NCBI GenBank assembly: GCA_009760855.2 | Contig: WPIO01000078.1 | Location: forward strand, 310,001-374,000 | Direction: 5' to 3' | Length of the DNA: 64,000 nt | Source: Cristatella mucedo | Lineage: Eukaryota > Bryozoa > Phylactolaemata > Cristatellidae | In this document: positions 1 to 10,445 of the stretch, piece by piece | Numbering within the stretch: position 1 is the first letter of the stretch | How the letters are laid out: each line of letters opens with the position of its first letter | The notes under the pieces: model-generated | What the model was told of the DNA's origin: nothing | What the model saw: the letters and a program-made list of their open reading frames with translations, nothing else | Database searches by the model: none | Made by a program: the position numbers and the translations under genes

Positions 1-77
1 TGAACGTTAGGTCACCGCTGCAGAAAGGTCGGAGGCCGATTGCAGGGAGCTTGGCGAGCAGACGGCTTTGCTCGCCC
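1..77. repeat. Inverted-repeat block i, left copy
   Basis: This stretch is the reverse complement, with scattered mismatches, of 28785-28860. Shared words include GGCGAGCAGACGGCTTTGCT. It is cut on its right by an L2 fragment starting at 78 and on its left by the window edge, so the homology may continue outside the window. It is the outermost of four blocks that recur in inverted order at 21.7-28.9 kb. Confidence 0.7.
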
Positions 78-405
78 AGCAGTTCAGCCAGGTACGAAGG
101 AGTCAAGCCGAGGCGGGCCTTGTGGGCCAGCGTAAGAACTTTGCTCTGTATCAGTTGCTTAACTGGCATCCATCCTAGCTCTTTCAGAAAAGGAGACACG
201 TGCTCAAACCTCTGAGACTTGAAGACTAGCCTTGAAGCGATATTCATAGCCAGCTGTAGTGGCCTTGTTGCTTTCTTTGGTAGCCCAGCCAAATGGGAAT
301 AACAATTATCAAGCCGAGACAGAACTAAGGAGCTAGATTAATTTTTTGCAAGCCACTATGGAAGACAGCTCATAATCTTGGATGGGGATCGGACGTGATG
401 GCTAG
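78..405 (-). mobile_element. L2-type LINE fragment (subfamily B), C-terminal RT region
   Basis: The minus strand translates into the region after the reverse transcriptase catalytic core of L2/CR1 elements, with the family landmarks LAGLPKKATRP and LTPSYLAELL. It matches the fuller copy at 4493-5780 closely. It has no 3' tail and no RT core, so it is truncated at both ends. It sits exactly between inverted-repeat blocks i and ii of the left arm and has no counterpart at that point in the right arm. I infer that it inserted after the two arms separated. It is certainly inactive. Confidence 0.8.
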
Positions 406-429
406 TTTCAACGCTTCTGCATCAAGTTC

Positions 430-1530
430 ATTAATGAGCTAGTTGACAAACCGGGCTTAGTAATAACCAATTCTCTCAGTGGCCATTATTACTATTAGCG
501 CCCGTCGTTAATGAAGCGTTTCTTCCCCGGTGAGCTAGTCCGCATTTCATTCTAAGATGGACGTTGCTGTCGTCGCTCCTTCGCCTGCGAATACCCGTGT
601 CATTTAGCAATAGATGCAATTCGTGTAGCAAGCTAACGGTCCACACAATTGTCTTCTCGGGGAGTATGTTAAGCACAGAGTGACGAATGTCTACTGAACC
701 GTCGACATCAAATTTCTTTTTCATGCGATCACTTGTGCTAATGCCATCTCAGTCATCCTAAAAGCATAATATTTGTGCAGCAATTTTGAATACTGGCATC
801 GTGCTGGCTTCTTAAATATCTCTACAGGTGAATATACAATGACAATAACAATAACAATAAGTCAAGGGCGCCACTCAACTGCCTTCCTGTGCATACAAAA
901 GGCCGAGCACGACGAGGACGATGCAATCTGAATAGCTATGCAGCCGAGACTGCAGAGCGGCCCAGATTGGCCCACTTGATCTATTCAAGCAGGCAGGCGC
1001 AGACAAACAGGCACAAGCACGTGTCTCTCTGTAAGTGGAACTCTGCTGCCTGCAAGTGATGGCTCATTCCTATCGTGTCTGACTGCAGCTGCTCGGTCGG
1101 GTCACTTGAGGCAGGAATGCTATTGTTGAGCTCAGTAAAATTAAAGCTGGCCTTGAGGCATTAGATGAGCTACCTAGCTAGCGGTCTAGCTTGAAGGAAA
1201 CATGCGAAGAACGCCTTATAAGAACTATTAGTACTTTGCATGCCCTTAACCCGAACTCGACGCATGAACGTCACCTCCAGCTGTGCATCGAATGCCCTAG
1301 ATTCTAATGCCTTTCCTTCTATTTCTACTGCAGCAGATCATGCCTAAGCCTAAGTAAACTACAACAAAGCACTGGTGGCTGACAAACATTATTGTGTCTT
1401 GCCTTCTATGTTTTTTCTTGTTGCGGCTAATTCAGATGAAAATCTTAAACATGCTCATCTACGTAAACCAGAGGGTCCATGTAGATTTTTACTTCAGATT
1501 TTTTGGGAAGAGGTCATAGAGTGCTTACTC
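430..1530. repeat. Inverted-repeat block ii, left copy
   Basis: This block is the reverse complement of 25745-27137 in consistent order. The right copy has about 345 extra bases near 26515-26860. Hand alignment of 860-1200 gives about 13 differences in 345 bases (roughly 96 percent identity), including about 105 bases with no difference. The flanks of the same block are clearly more diverged. No reading frame is kept between the copies: the differences include 1- and 2-base indels. I do not recognise the sequence as any known element. Confidence 0.75.
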
Positions 1531-1584
1531 AAATCTACTGTAAAAATCTGCTGCTAGGCACTTTGCATAGCCAGAGCTGAATTA

Positions 1585-2370
1585 TAAGGTACATTGTGAG
1601 TACTGGCGAACTTGGTAGGCAGCGAAGCGGCGGTCTGAACCGGCATGCCCGACTGAAGGCTTCGGCCTTGACGCGGCCTGAGAATTGTTGCCCTTTGGCA
1701 CTCAGCCTTTCTTTGACAGGTGATTCATGGCCCAGCGAATGGCGTACGAGCGAGCCGTCGAGGCCGCGCGGCTCTGGAGAAGGCAGCGACAGGCGGCGCT
1801 GCTGCTTTTAGCCGGGTAGCAGCGGGGCCGCCGCGCCGACGGCGGGGGACTGGTATTTCTGCGAGAGCCGCTCGCTTCGGCAGAAAACGCTTCGGCTGAA
1901 GCGATCTATCGGCTAGGTGCAGCAATGCAAAGCTTACTAAAGGAAATTTGTTCGCGCTCATGCACCGACATATTCTAAAGTGGCTGGATTTTCACCGGGT
2001 TGACAAGAGTACAAGAGTAGGCTAAGGCCATACTAACGCGGTGTGCGGCTTCCACTTCCGGTCAGAAGTGGGCCGCAAACAAAGCGTTCATAACGGTGCT
2101 CATCTCAGCCACCGCGCGACGAACTATGTCGACGCCTCAAACCTCATGTCAGAGCAAGCGACTTGTCGGTGCAGCACCACTGCACGCAGGCAGGCCGACA
2201 GCAGAGGAACGCGACAGCGAGAGGAAGAGTGAACGCATCTTGCCATAACAAGTCAACGTCCTCAGCGTAGAAATTTCTATTTGACAGCGAAGTAGGGTCT
2301 CACAGACGTTCGGCGGTGACCATGACGTCTAACAGCGGCTTCGGGCTGCGAGCTCAAATCAGCTGAAACG
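1585..2370. repeat. Inverted-repeat block iii, left copy
   Basis: This is the reverse complement of 22390-23240 at roughly 75-80 percent identity by eye. Shared landmarks are CGCGCGGCTCTGGAGAAGGC, CTTCCACTTCCGGTCAGAAG (as the variant TGACCGGAAGTGGAAGCC in the other copy) and the run around 2262-2340. The right copy carries an 85-base solitary L2 3' end that is absent here. The block is GC-rich. Open frames on both strands are short and not conserved between copies, so I do not call a gene. Confidence 0.75.
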
Positions 2371-3200
2371 TCAAGTCTGGAAGGTCAAGTCTGGAAGCGC
2401 AGCTGACTGCCTATTACATGCCTTCGGCTAGTATGCGGTCTCGGCCGTATATTGTCCCGTCGCATCATTGGTTCCTAGCCTAGTTACAATTTAAGGTCAG
2501 TTTGGAGCCGTTCAAGTCGTTTAACGGTGGCCCTAACGTGCGGCAGCGACTCCGGTACGGCTCAAAGCCTAGGGCTCAAATCTGCTCGAACGCCATGGCC
2601 AACTTATGTAGCACAGTATTGCCTATTGCACTGCTTTGGCTTGTAAGCTGCCGTGGAAAAAGATCGTCGTACAACCGGTTTCTGGCCATTGCAATTCAAT
2701 AACCATGAATATTTTCTAATAATATAGTCAGAATTAGGTTATTTGTCAAGCACTTTTTCAGCAAGGTCTATCGTTACTACATCGTCAAGTCTATTTATAT
2801 TTAACTGCTTATTTATTTATGTACGCATTCATTTATAAATATTTACGGGCCCTATACGTACTGTTGCATAAAAAGTTCTCCAATTTTTACTCAAAACATA
2901 ATGCACTTCGTTTGGATCTAGCTAGGTAGCAATTTTATTGGCAGAGAAACCTGTAATTGTGTAATTATGGCCATTCAATTAGCTACAGTCCGCCTAAGTT
3001 AAGCACCACAGGGCTGTAAAACATCGCGTAATCACCTTGGAATTGACTTGACAGCTTCCGGAATATATCTGCTACAAGCATACACACCAAGAAGTCCTGA
3101 AAAACACGAAGTAACTCAGCGAGTTGCTTTTGCTAGACGTGGCTAACCGAAAAAGCCCTATCGACTTGGTCACTCACATGCTCCACTGGGTTCAAGTCCA
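2340..3200. repeat. Diverged direct repeat, copy 1
   Basis: The stretch resembles 6180-6800 in the same orientation through a series of matching words: GAGCTCAAAT, GGTCTCGGCCGTA against GCCTCGGCCGTA, and GGCCATTCAATTA. Between these the sequence is AT-rich and poorly conserved. No protein, TIR or tRNA-like promoter is visible. It is probably an old dispersed repeat. Confidence 0.4.
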
Positions 3201-3383
3201 GCTTCAGCTCGACCTCGCATGACCTTGATTGGATTGCGAAAAAAAGAGCCTGGATTTCGGTCTCAAGGATTTGCTATGCTGGCAACCTACCGTGGTTACT
3301 ACTGTCATTTTTAGATGCCGCTAAGATGAGATGAGATGACTTACAAAATAAAGGCGTTAACTAGTCCGATTATTTTATCTTGC

Positions 3384-3522
3384 TGCGTTGGCTTAGCTCA
3401 GTGGTTAAGGTACTCATCCAGACCAAGTTCAAGGTGAATTTATTTGATGCCCGAGGTCCATATGAAAAGTACCTGAATAGACATTAAGGTCGCGTAGGGC
3501 GCAATACAATTGAATTATATGT
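3384..3522 (+). mobile_element. tRNA-derived SINE, type 2
   Basis: The head GGCTTAGCTCAGTGGTTAAGG reads like a tRNA A-box region. It is followed by a degraded B-box region, then the type 2 body ACCTGAATAGACATTAAGG and the terminal AGGGCGCAATACAATTGAAT. The same head-body-tail order occurs at 8957-9098 (minus), 23955-24104 and 56452-56612. It lies just left of fold-back element copy 1. Confidence 0.65.
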
Positions 3523-3534
3523 TTTTTTTTATTT

Positions 3535-4262
3535 TGTTGAGTAGCTTTTGCGGACGCGCTCCAGTGTCACTTCGCTCGCTCTTAGCTCCCCCACCCTTAG
3601 GTGTAAATTCCTTAGGGCCCTCGTTAAACATTTGGAGACTTGCCCAAGAAGCGAACGGCAGCTGGCAGCTGTGCAGTTCAGCAGCATGGCCGCTACCGCA
3701 CGATCGCCAAGAATCGATAGCTCAACAAGGGTTTGAGCGGTGAGTGTCAGAGTGGAAGTCAGCTGCCAGGAGAGAGCACTCGAGCGCTGCAAGTCAAAGT
3801 CGAGTTCAGCCGGGATATAGAAGCCGCATGCTGCGTTTGAAGCGACGCTCTAGCTGCTACCGTTTGCCTTAACTGCCAGCTCGCTTCCGGCTAAGTGCAG
3901 CTGCTGCTGATCATGCAACACACCTGTGATGGCGAGAAGCCAATTCATGTTAAGAGTGCTCTCATCCTGCCTGCTGACGGGTCCTACTGTTACCCCTCAC
4001 ATCGTTTTTTGAGGATTTCGATAATCTCGGAGCATGCGAAGCCGTTTCCAAAGCGGATGCCGTCGGTTCTCGGCTGTTGCTTGGTGGCGGCCATGCTGAT
4101 GCAACGAGCAGCTGCGAGCTGCCGTTGGATGCTTGGTAAGTCTCCTGATGCATAACGGGGGGGGGCCTCAGCAATCTGTACCTTTGTGCTGGGGAGCTAA
4201 GAGCGAGCAAGGGGGCGCCGAAAGAAGTCTGCAAAGCTACTAATCAAGGAGAAAAAATCCGT
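3535..4262 (-). mobile_element. Fold-back-like element, copy 1
   Basis: Two arms in opposite orientation, about 3540-3735 and 4030-4262, share CTCGCTCTTAGCTCCCC and its complement GGGGAGCTAAGAGCGAG. Between them is a non-inverted centre (about 3880-3990) found also in copies at 9100-9240 and 22060-22195. Read on the strand of the centre, the three copies share the peptide pattern IHVxxAxL preceded by a leucine-rich stretch. Copy 1 is inverted relative to the other two. No transposase is seen, so it would be non-autonomous. It is also block iv of the large inverted repeat. Confidence 0.5.
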
Positions 4263-4269
4263 CTTTCAA

Positions 4270-4492
4270 AATTAAAAATAATAGTACATTTGATTAAGCG
4301 CCTTCAGGGAACTTAATCTATTTCTACGCGTTTTGCAATTGTTGCACAGGAAGCACGACCGAATGGCTAGTGGTAGCATGATCAATAAGCAACAAGAATA
4401 ACATGGTTAGAGGTGATATGCACAGGGTCAGCATGCAAGTGTGATTAGTGGCAGTTTGCAACAGTGTCAGCACGCATAAGCACATATAATCT
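4270..4492 (-). mobile_element. L2 LINE (subfamily A) 3' UTR and tail, split part 1
   Basis: On the minus strand this is the A-type 3' untranslated region (CACTTGCATGCTGACCCTGT and so on) ending in the family's structured tail, AAGTTCCCTGAAGGCGCTTAATCAA and an A/T-rich end (a 20-base limit prevents quoting more). It is the continuation of 5781-6190: the A sequence expected at the break, AAGCACATA then AGGACGAATCACA, is found split between 4492 and 5781. Confidence 0.7.
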
Positions 4493-5780
4493 AATGCAAT
4501 GTATCTCCGTCTGTAACTCCACAAAGTCATAAAGACCATGTGGGTGTTACGCAGGAGAGTTTGTATAGCGCACTCACAGCCTAAACGGCTTCCGGTAGGC
4601 ATTCGGTAGCCAGCAGACTTCGTCTCACACAACAAATAGAAAGTGGGAAGCATAGCAGAGTCAGGAGAGCAGTTAAGGTAGTGAGTAGCATGGAAGTAGG
4701 AGCTCAGGACCGCTGAAAAGGATGAGCCATAGTCGGCAGTAGTAGAGTAGTTGTCGTTGCGTAACAATCGTGGAAGCGAGTTCCACAGTCTAGGACGTGC
4801 AGAGCTAAAGCTTCTATCGCCAACGGTCTTTAAGAAGAGGAATGGAATAGCTAATTTATTGTTCACACAGGACCTGAGGGCGCGAAGAGGCTGAAACTGG
4901 TGCAGCAGTTCAGCTAGGTACGAAGGAGCCAAGCCGTGGCCGGCCTTGTGGGTCAGCATAAGAATCTTGCTCTGAATCCGTTCGTCAACCGGCATCCATC
5001 TTATCTCTTTTAGCAAAGGGGACACGTACTCAAACTTCTGGCACTTGAAGACTAGCCTTGCAGCCATATTCATAGTCAGCTTCACTGGCCTAATCGCTTT
5101 CTTTGGTAGCCCAGCCAATAGGGAAATGCAATAATCAAGCCGAGACAGAACTAAGGAGCTAGTTAAATTGTGTGCAAGCCACTGTGGAAGACAGCTCCTA
5201 ATCTTGGATAGGGATCGGACGTGATGACTAGCAGCAGAAGCAGTCTTCAGAATGAAGCTTTTAAATTTGAGGCAGTTGTCGAAAACGATACCTAAATTTC
5301 GTGCACGTGGTGATGGTCGCACAACAGCATCATGTTAGAACAGCAAAGCCTTTTAATCCAGCCTCACGCTTAGGGTGTCCTATGAGCAGTAGGTTGGTTT
5401 TATTGTCATTTAATTTCAGGAAGTTTTCCGACATCCAGGATCGAATACCGGCAAGGCAAGCATTCAATTTTTCAGTTGCTGCAGCATATCCTGACGGTTT
5501 GAATGGCAAATACATTTGAGTATCGTCAGCATAAAAGTGATATCCTATGCCATGGGCCGTAATCACTTTTCCTAGAGGTTGAGTATAAATGGAGAACAGC
5601 AATGGACCGAGTACAGACCCTTGAGGGACTCCACAGGTGACCTTTCTCGTGTGTGACCTGACCCCCACACGACTCGGATTGAACACGATCAGACAAGTAC
5701 GATTTAAACCATGCTAATGCTTTGTCTGCCAGACCGATCGTTGTTCTCAATCGTTCAAGCAGAACATCGTGATCAATATA
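4493..5780 (-). mobile_element. 5'-truncated L2 LINE, subfamily B, nested in subfamily A
   Basis: Minus-strand order runs from the RT core (about 5780-5360) through the post-RT domain (about 5320-4770) and a B-specific 3' segment to the end at GGAGATACATTGCATTAG. Other B copies (49212, 57905) end in ATTACATAACATTACA-like sequence, so B has a short CATTA-type tail unlike the ATT tail of A. Everything upstream of the RT fingers, including any apurinic-like endonuclease, is missing. It interrupts an A element at an ATA/ATA junction. Confidence 0.85.
4590..5780 (-). pseudogene. L2/CR1-type reverse transcriptase fragment, frameshifted
   Basis: This would be the C-terminal half of an L2 ORF2, a polymerase that copies element RNA at a nicked target. 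Visible landmarks in order are IDHDVLLERL and [11 protein letters not shown] (RT fingers/palm, near 5780-5690), [16 protein letters not shown] (5640-5590), the catalytic [10 protein letters not shown] (about 5540-5510), [14 protein letters not shown] (about 5430-5390), RNLGIVFDNCLKF (about 5295-5260), SRLDYCISLLAGLPKK (about 5140-5090) and RPRLWNSLPRLL (about 4790-4760). A frame change near 5680 and another near 5330 break the frame. The 332-residue open frame 4324-5322 runs past the natural end through B- and A-type 3' untranslated sequence, so its last roughly 140 residues are not a protein domain. Confidence 0.85.
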
Positions 5781-6190
5781 GGACGAATCACAGAGACCCA
5801 CTAAATGCTGTCATAAATAGATGCGTTTTAGTTTCTTTATAAATGTGAAAAGTCAGGAGATATTGTGACGCAAGTCGAGAGCGAGGTCCAGGCTTTGGGA
5901 CCATAAGAACTAAAGGCACGATCTCCAATTAATTTGAGGTTTGTAAAAGATATAGTTGGACACTTAGATTACAAAAAAAATGGTGAAACAAGGTTTAGCC
6001 TGGTGGGCCAGAAAATCTTATAGGTAGGCAGTAGCCAAATAATTAAGAGACTTGAAAGTAAGTGACAAAACTTTGAAGTCGGTGAGTTTCTTGGCTGGGA
6101 GCCAGTGCAGATCGGCGAGAAGCGGTTTGATGTGGTAACTGCCACGCTCAAGACAGACAAGCCTAGCAGCAGATGTTTAGCTCTGGAGCT
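5781..6190 (-). mobile_element. L2 LINE (subfamily A) C-terminal RT region, split part 2
   Basis: The minus strand encodes, with frameshifts, the post-RT segment LLADLHWLPAKK followed by TDFKVLSLTFKSL. It joins to 4270-4492 across the nested B element. It ends abruptly at about 6190, where an unrelated old repeat (6180-6800) begins. Confidence 0.7.
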
Positions 6191-6800
6191 CAAATGAGCT
6201 AAACGCCTTGGCCAATTCCGGAAGCACTAATCTCAAGCAATAACAAGTCATTGGCTTTTATGCGGCCTCGGCCGTAGACTGTCGTGCAATCAGTTCCAAA
6301 CCGCTACAATTCAAGATCCGTGAGTAATGAAGCTGGCTTGGTTGCAGATTATCGCAAACCAGGTTCCCAGCCATTATAATATTGGAACCACAAAGAATGA
6401 ATACTAATAGCATTCATTTTCAGGCAGATTTGGCAGGTGCTTTTTAAGGTAGATTAATCATTCCCGCAAAATACTTAAATTTATGTATGCGCGCACCGGT
6501 GCATATTATATCTGTCCATAAATACCCAACAACTATATGTCCATAAATATCAACCAGCCGCGCTCAAACGCACTGACTTTGTTTACGGTTTATCCTCAGA
6601 AGCAGTATTCGTCCTGCAGAGAAACCAATAAAAATATATTTACGGCCATTCAATTACATTCAGATTTGCATGCAGTTGCCTACCACTCGGACCTTCTGCT
6701 AATCCGCCGAGATTTCGAATCACCAGCTCCTCGGCCTCTAGTCATTTTGGCTTCCCTTGCATAACGTTGAAAAAGTAATCCAGCATACAGCTAAATACAC
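6180..6800. repeat. Diverged direct repeat, copy 2
   Basis: This is the partner of 2340-3200 (see that entry): GAGCTCAAAT, GCCTCGGCCGTA and GGCCATTCAATTA occur in the same order. From 6800 to about 7080 I see nothing I can name. Confidence 0.4.
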
Positions 6801-7079
6801 GAAAGGCTTTGGCTATAGGATCTGCTAACTGATGGCTCTGAGTGTCTGCATACTTCATTATTAAGCCTTTTAGTATGCAGCACAAATATGGCCGCCTCTA
6901 GACATCGGGTCCTCGGGCTGAGTTTCGTGACCGAGTGACAAGTCTCTTGACTCCAATCACAGCGCTTTATTTTTTAGCAACCTTTTATGTCACGGGTGAG
7001 TTTCTGTATGCCACCGAGCTATTGTATGTGCTGAAACCGCTTGACCGCAGTCGGCAGCTTACATAGATAATAATCAGAG

Positions 7080-8420
7080 TCCTGGATCTCGTTCTAAGCA
7101 CTTTACATAGGCTGTGACAAAAACATGAATAAATGATTGTTGGTATCATGTACAATGTCATAAAGTGTGACATGAATGGAGTTGAAGGAGAAAGCATGAC
7201 CAAATGATTACTGGTAGCATGCTCAATGTCACAAAGCATGACACGGTTAGAGGTGACGTGGACAGTGTCAATTTGTAAAATATAGTTAATGATATATTCA
7301 CAGCATCAGCACCCAGAAGTACTTTAAGGACGAATCACAAAACACCCACTAAACGCGTGCATTATTAGCTTCTTTTTTAATGTTGTCACGTCAGGGGGTG
7401 TCGTGACTTTTTACGGGAGTGAATTCGGAGCTTTGTGAGCATAGAACCTAAGGGCACGATTTCTCGAGGATATGAGATTCATAAGATGTATAGCTAAGCG
7501 ATTTGAGTCTGGCAAGAGGGTGGTGTAATACATGGCCTGGTAGGGGATTAGTTATGGTAGATGCGCCGGAGCTGGAGAACGAAGGGAACTAGAAATGAGT
7601 CACAGAACCTTGAAGTCTATACGCTGCTTGATTGGTTGCCAACGCATGTCGGCGAGAAGCGGTGCGATGTGGCAACTGTGACGTCACGACAGACACGTGT
7701 AGCTGCAGAGTTTTGCACCAGCTGCAAGCGGGAGGGAGAGCATATACAAACTGTGAAAAGAAGCGGACCGAGCATGGAGTCCTGAGTTACTCTGTACTTC
7801 AGTAGTTCCTCGGATGATCTCTGTCAGTTCGCATGAATACTGTGGGAGTCTCCCAACGAGATATGATGGTTTTGGCGCATGTGCTCGTTCATGGTCGTTT
7901 ACACATAGTCAGGTTATGACTATTTATTTAGCGATCGTAGTACAGATAAAGACAGAGAGAAGAGGTCTGATAAGGCCGAACGGTAGGCAGAGAAAGGTGC
8001 GTCCGCTTAGCGAAAGCGGCGGGGGGGGGGGGAAGTGTACTTTGTCTGCCATAACAAGACGGGTGTGATTTCGGGCGCGGTTGACCTCGACGGATTGTCC
8101 TCACAGCTAGCAAGTGACTGTGTAGCAGCGGTTGCTACAGTCCGTCGTAACGCAGTGCCAGTGATTCCCAGGCAAGATGAGAGGCGCTCGAGAAAGACGT
8201 GGTGATCAATAGTATCGCATACTGCCGAAAGATCGAGCTCAACAAGAAGAGAAACTTTACCTGAGTCTGCATTGCTGAGATGTAGACGACAAGACCAGCA
8301 TATTTAGCCGGTGCTTGAGTGTGTTGCTTACCTGCCGATTTATGAGCCGCAAAGAAATTTGTGAACTCGAAACCGCTTGACAGAAGGCGGGCCCCTTAGA
8401 TGACAGACCTGTCAAAGATC
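7080..8420 (-). mobile_element. L2 LINE (subfamily A), degraded, with internal insertion
   Basis: Minus-strand order runs from RT fingers (about 8400-8140, cognate of the better preserved 20990-21420) through the post-RT region (about 7700-7330) to a 3' UTR (about 7310-7085). In that UTR the motif AAAGYRTGAC...GGTWKCATG is repeated about twice. The ATT tail is missing. Frameshifts are frequent. A 266-base insertion (about 7875-8140) interrupts it relative to the copy at 20990. Confidence 0.65.
7875..8140. other. Unidentified insertion inside L2-A
   Basis: The flanking L2 sequence, GAGATATGATGGTTTT on the left and CGTAACGCAGTGCC on the right, is contiguous in the copy at 21150. The 266 bases between are therefore an insertion or a replaced segment. 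It contains a G run (8021-8032) and ends in a hairpin with a 7-base stem, TGTAGCA/TGCTACA at about 8121-8139. I cannot assign it to a family. Confidence 0.45.
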
Positions 8421-8689
8421 CGCCTCTGATTTTTGTTGGACCCCTGAGTCGGCGTTCTGTCTTAAATATTCCCTCACAAGCGAATATGTATTCGCTTTAC
8501 CAAGCTCCTCTGAGCATGATACCGTGCATACCGCTACATCTAAGCTATATGTAAATTCGTCGATTGCTGAAAACAACCTGAATAGATATTAAGGGCTTCT
8601 TGGAGCGGTATATTACGACTCATTATTAGATATCGCTTCGTCCACGGCGTCGCAGAAAACGAAGACGTTTGAAAGTCGGGTTATTTCTC

Positions 8690-9665
8690 CTTGATTTGTA
8701 GCTTTGCTCACTTCTTCCGCCGCCCGTTCGCTCGCTCTTAGCGCCCAGCTCCTGTCCAGATACAGATTACCGAAGGCCCTCGCGATGTTCCAGGAGACTT
8801 GCCATCAGCCAATGGGCGCTCTCTCACAGCCGCTCATTGCCGAAGCAAGGCCGCCGCCGCGAGACGGCTCAGTACAGACCGGCCGCAGCCACTTCGGAAA
8901 CGGCTTCGCGTGCTCGACCACGAGCCAATCAAAAGCTTCTCTGCTCGCGAACAATATAATTCATTTCATTTGTATAGCGCCCAAGATAACTTAATCTCTA
9001 TTCAGGCGCTTCACATATGCCTCCGGGCTCGAGCCCACGACCTCAGCCAAACCTTGATTGGGGGCGACCACCTTAACCGCTGGACCAAACCACAACAGTG
9101 GCTTGAGGGGGAAAGAGTCGAAGTCATCGCCAGCTTGCAGCAACGGAGCACTCTTAACATGAATCAACTGCCCGCCATTAAACATCTCTTGCATGAGCAG
9201 CCGTCGCTGCAATTCTCCGTTTGTTAGCTGGCAGTTTAGGCAGCCGGTAGCAATGGCGGTGCAGGCGCTACACATGCCGCATGCGGCCTCCGCGTCCTGG
9301 CTGAACTAGGCCGAAGGCACAGTGCTCGAGTGCTCTGCTCCTGCCAGCAGCCACTACGACTCAGACTGCGATCCCTCCTCACACCGCGGCCTCGTTGAGC
9401 GGTCGCTGACGGGCTTTTGATCATCGAGAAGCAAGGGAAGCCATTTCCGTAGCGGATGCGGTCTGTGCTCAGCTGTCGCTTGGCGGTGGCCTGGCTACGC
9501 TACTGCACAGCTGCTCGCTGCCGTTCACTGTTTGGCAAGTCCCCAAATGTAGAACGAGGGTCCAAGGCCATCTAACCTTCGGAGAAGGGGAGCTCAGAGC
9601 GAGCGATTGGGCACCGGAGGGCCTCTGCAAAACTGCTCAACGAGAAGAAATAATCCGACTACCTA
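8690..9665 (+). mobile_element. Fold-back-like element, copy 2
   Basis: The left arm (about 8690-8950) and the inverted right arm (about 9430-9660) share CGCTCGCTCTTAGC against GAGCTCAGAGCGAGCG and the phrase around GGAGACTTGCC. A type 2 SINE (8957-9098) sits at the end of the left arm. The centre (9100-9240) matches 22060-22195 directly and 3880-3990 inverted. The stretch 9240-9425 partly matches 22200-22340. No transposase is present. This is the longest copy, and its arms define the family best. Confidence 0.5.
8957..9098 (-). mobile_element. tRNA-derived SINE, type 2 (best preserved copy)
   Basis: On the minus strand the head GGTTTGGTCCAGCGGTTAAGG, a B box GTGGGCTCGAGCCC, the body GCGCCTGAATAGAGATTAAG and the end GGGCGCTATACAAATGAAAT are all in place. 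The tail resembles the 3' end of the L2-A family, which suggests mobilisation by L2 machinery (inference from shared tails). It lies inside fold-back copy 2 and is absent from copy 3. Confidence 0.8.
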
Positions 9666-9711
9666 AAGCCATCGTTTTCTGAGACCGCGTAGTAGCATCG
9701 GTATCTAATAA

Positions 9712-9792
9712 CGGCAATCATAATAATAACGGGTTGCATGTATAGTGCCCTAAGAGGCCCTAAATCTCTACTCGGGCGCAGTGCAACCCATG
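9712..9792 (-). mobile_element. SINE/L2 3'-end fragment
   Basis: The minus strand reads CCCGAGTAGAGATTTAGGG, then a GGGCACTATACATG-type end and an ATT-rich tail. Only the body and tail survive. A 108-codon open frame to its right (9866-10192, plus) has no recognisable motif and is not called as a gene. Confidence 0.55.
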
Positions 9793-10267
9793 GCAACAGT
9801 AAAAATGGCCTCGGTGCAGCGGGATGCTCGGTATCGTACTTGCACACGCTTCATGAAGTGAATGAATGCCATTTGTGAGAAAGTATTTGTGCGAGACCCC
9901 CGACACAAGCGGCCTAGAACCTTATGCTGCTGCCCTTCCGCAGATCCGTCTTCTTAAGCTGTGGCCTGCTGTCAAGCGGTTTAGTGCTGGACATCGGGGC
10001 ACAGACAGACAGCGCCGGAGGACTCGGCCGGCGCGTGCAGCGAATCCATGCCTAGGCTACTTACGTTGGGGTAGCCATCTATGTAAGCTGCTGACAACGG
10101 TCAATGCAGGGTCAGCTCGGACATTGGCTCGGTGGAATAAACAAATGCACCCATGGTATAAAAGAGCTGCCGAGAGACTGTACGTGGATTAGGCTAGACT
10201 CCCCGACGCCAGCGGCCGTATTGAGTGTGTAGACTTTGCTCGGTTGTCGTGATTTGTGAAGTATTAA

Positions 10268-10440
10268 TAGTAATGCATTTGGTATAGCGCCTTCAGATAA
10301 TTCAATCTCTTTCCAGGCAGTTTACATTTGCTGCAAAGAAAGCACGATCGAACGGTTAGCGGTAGCATACTCAATAAACAACAAGAATAACATTTAGGGG
10401 TGACATGCCTTTGTAAAATACCTGCTGGGAGCATTACAGG
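10268..10440 (-). mobile_element. L2-A 3' end, short copy
   Basis: On the minus strand, part of the A-type 3' UTR (AGCATGCTACCGCTAACCGT-like) is followed by the structured tail. It is directly followed by a second, longer A copy in the same orientation. This is either two insertions at the same AT-rich target or one tail landing in another. Confidence 0.7.
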
Positions 10441-10445
10441 TAACT

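Noticed and set aside
9866-10192. 108-codon plus-strand frame
   Set aside because: No motif, no plausible splice or start context and no support beyond its length, which is within chance for 64 kb of mixed composition.
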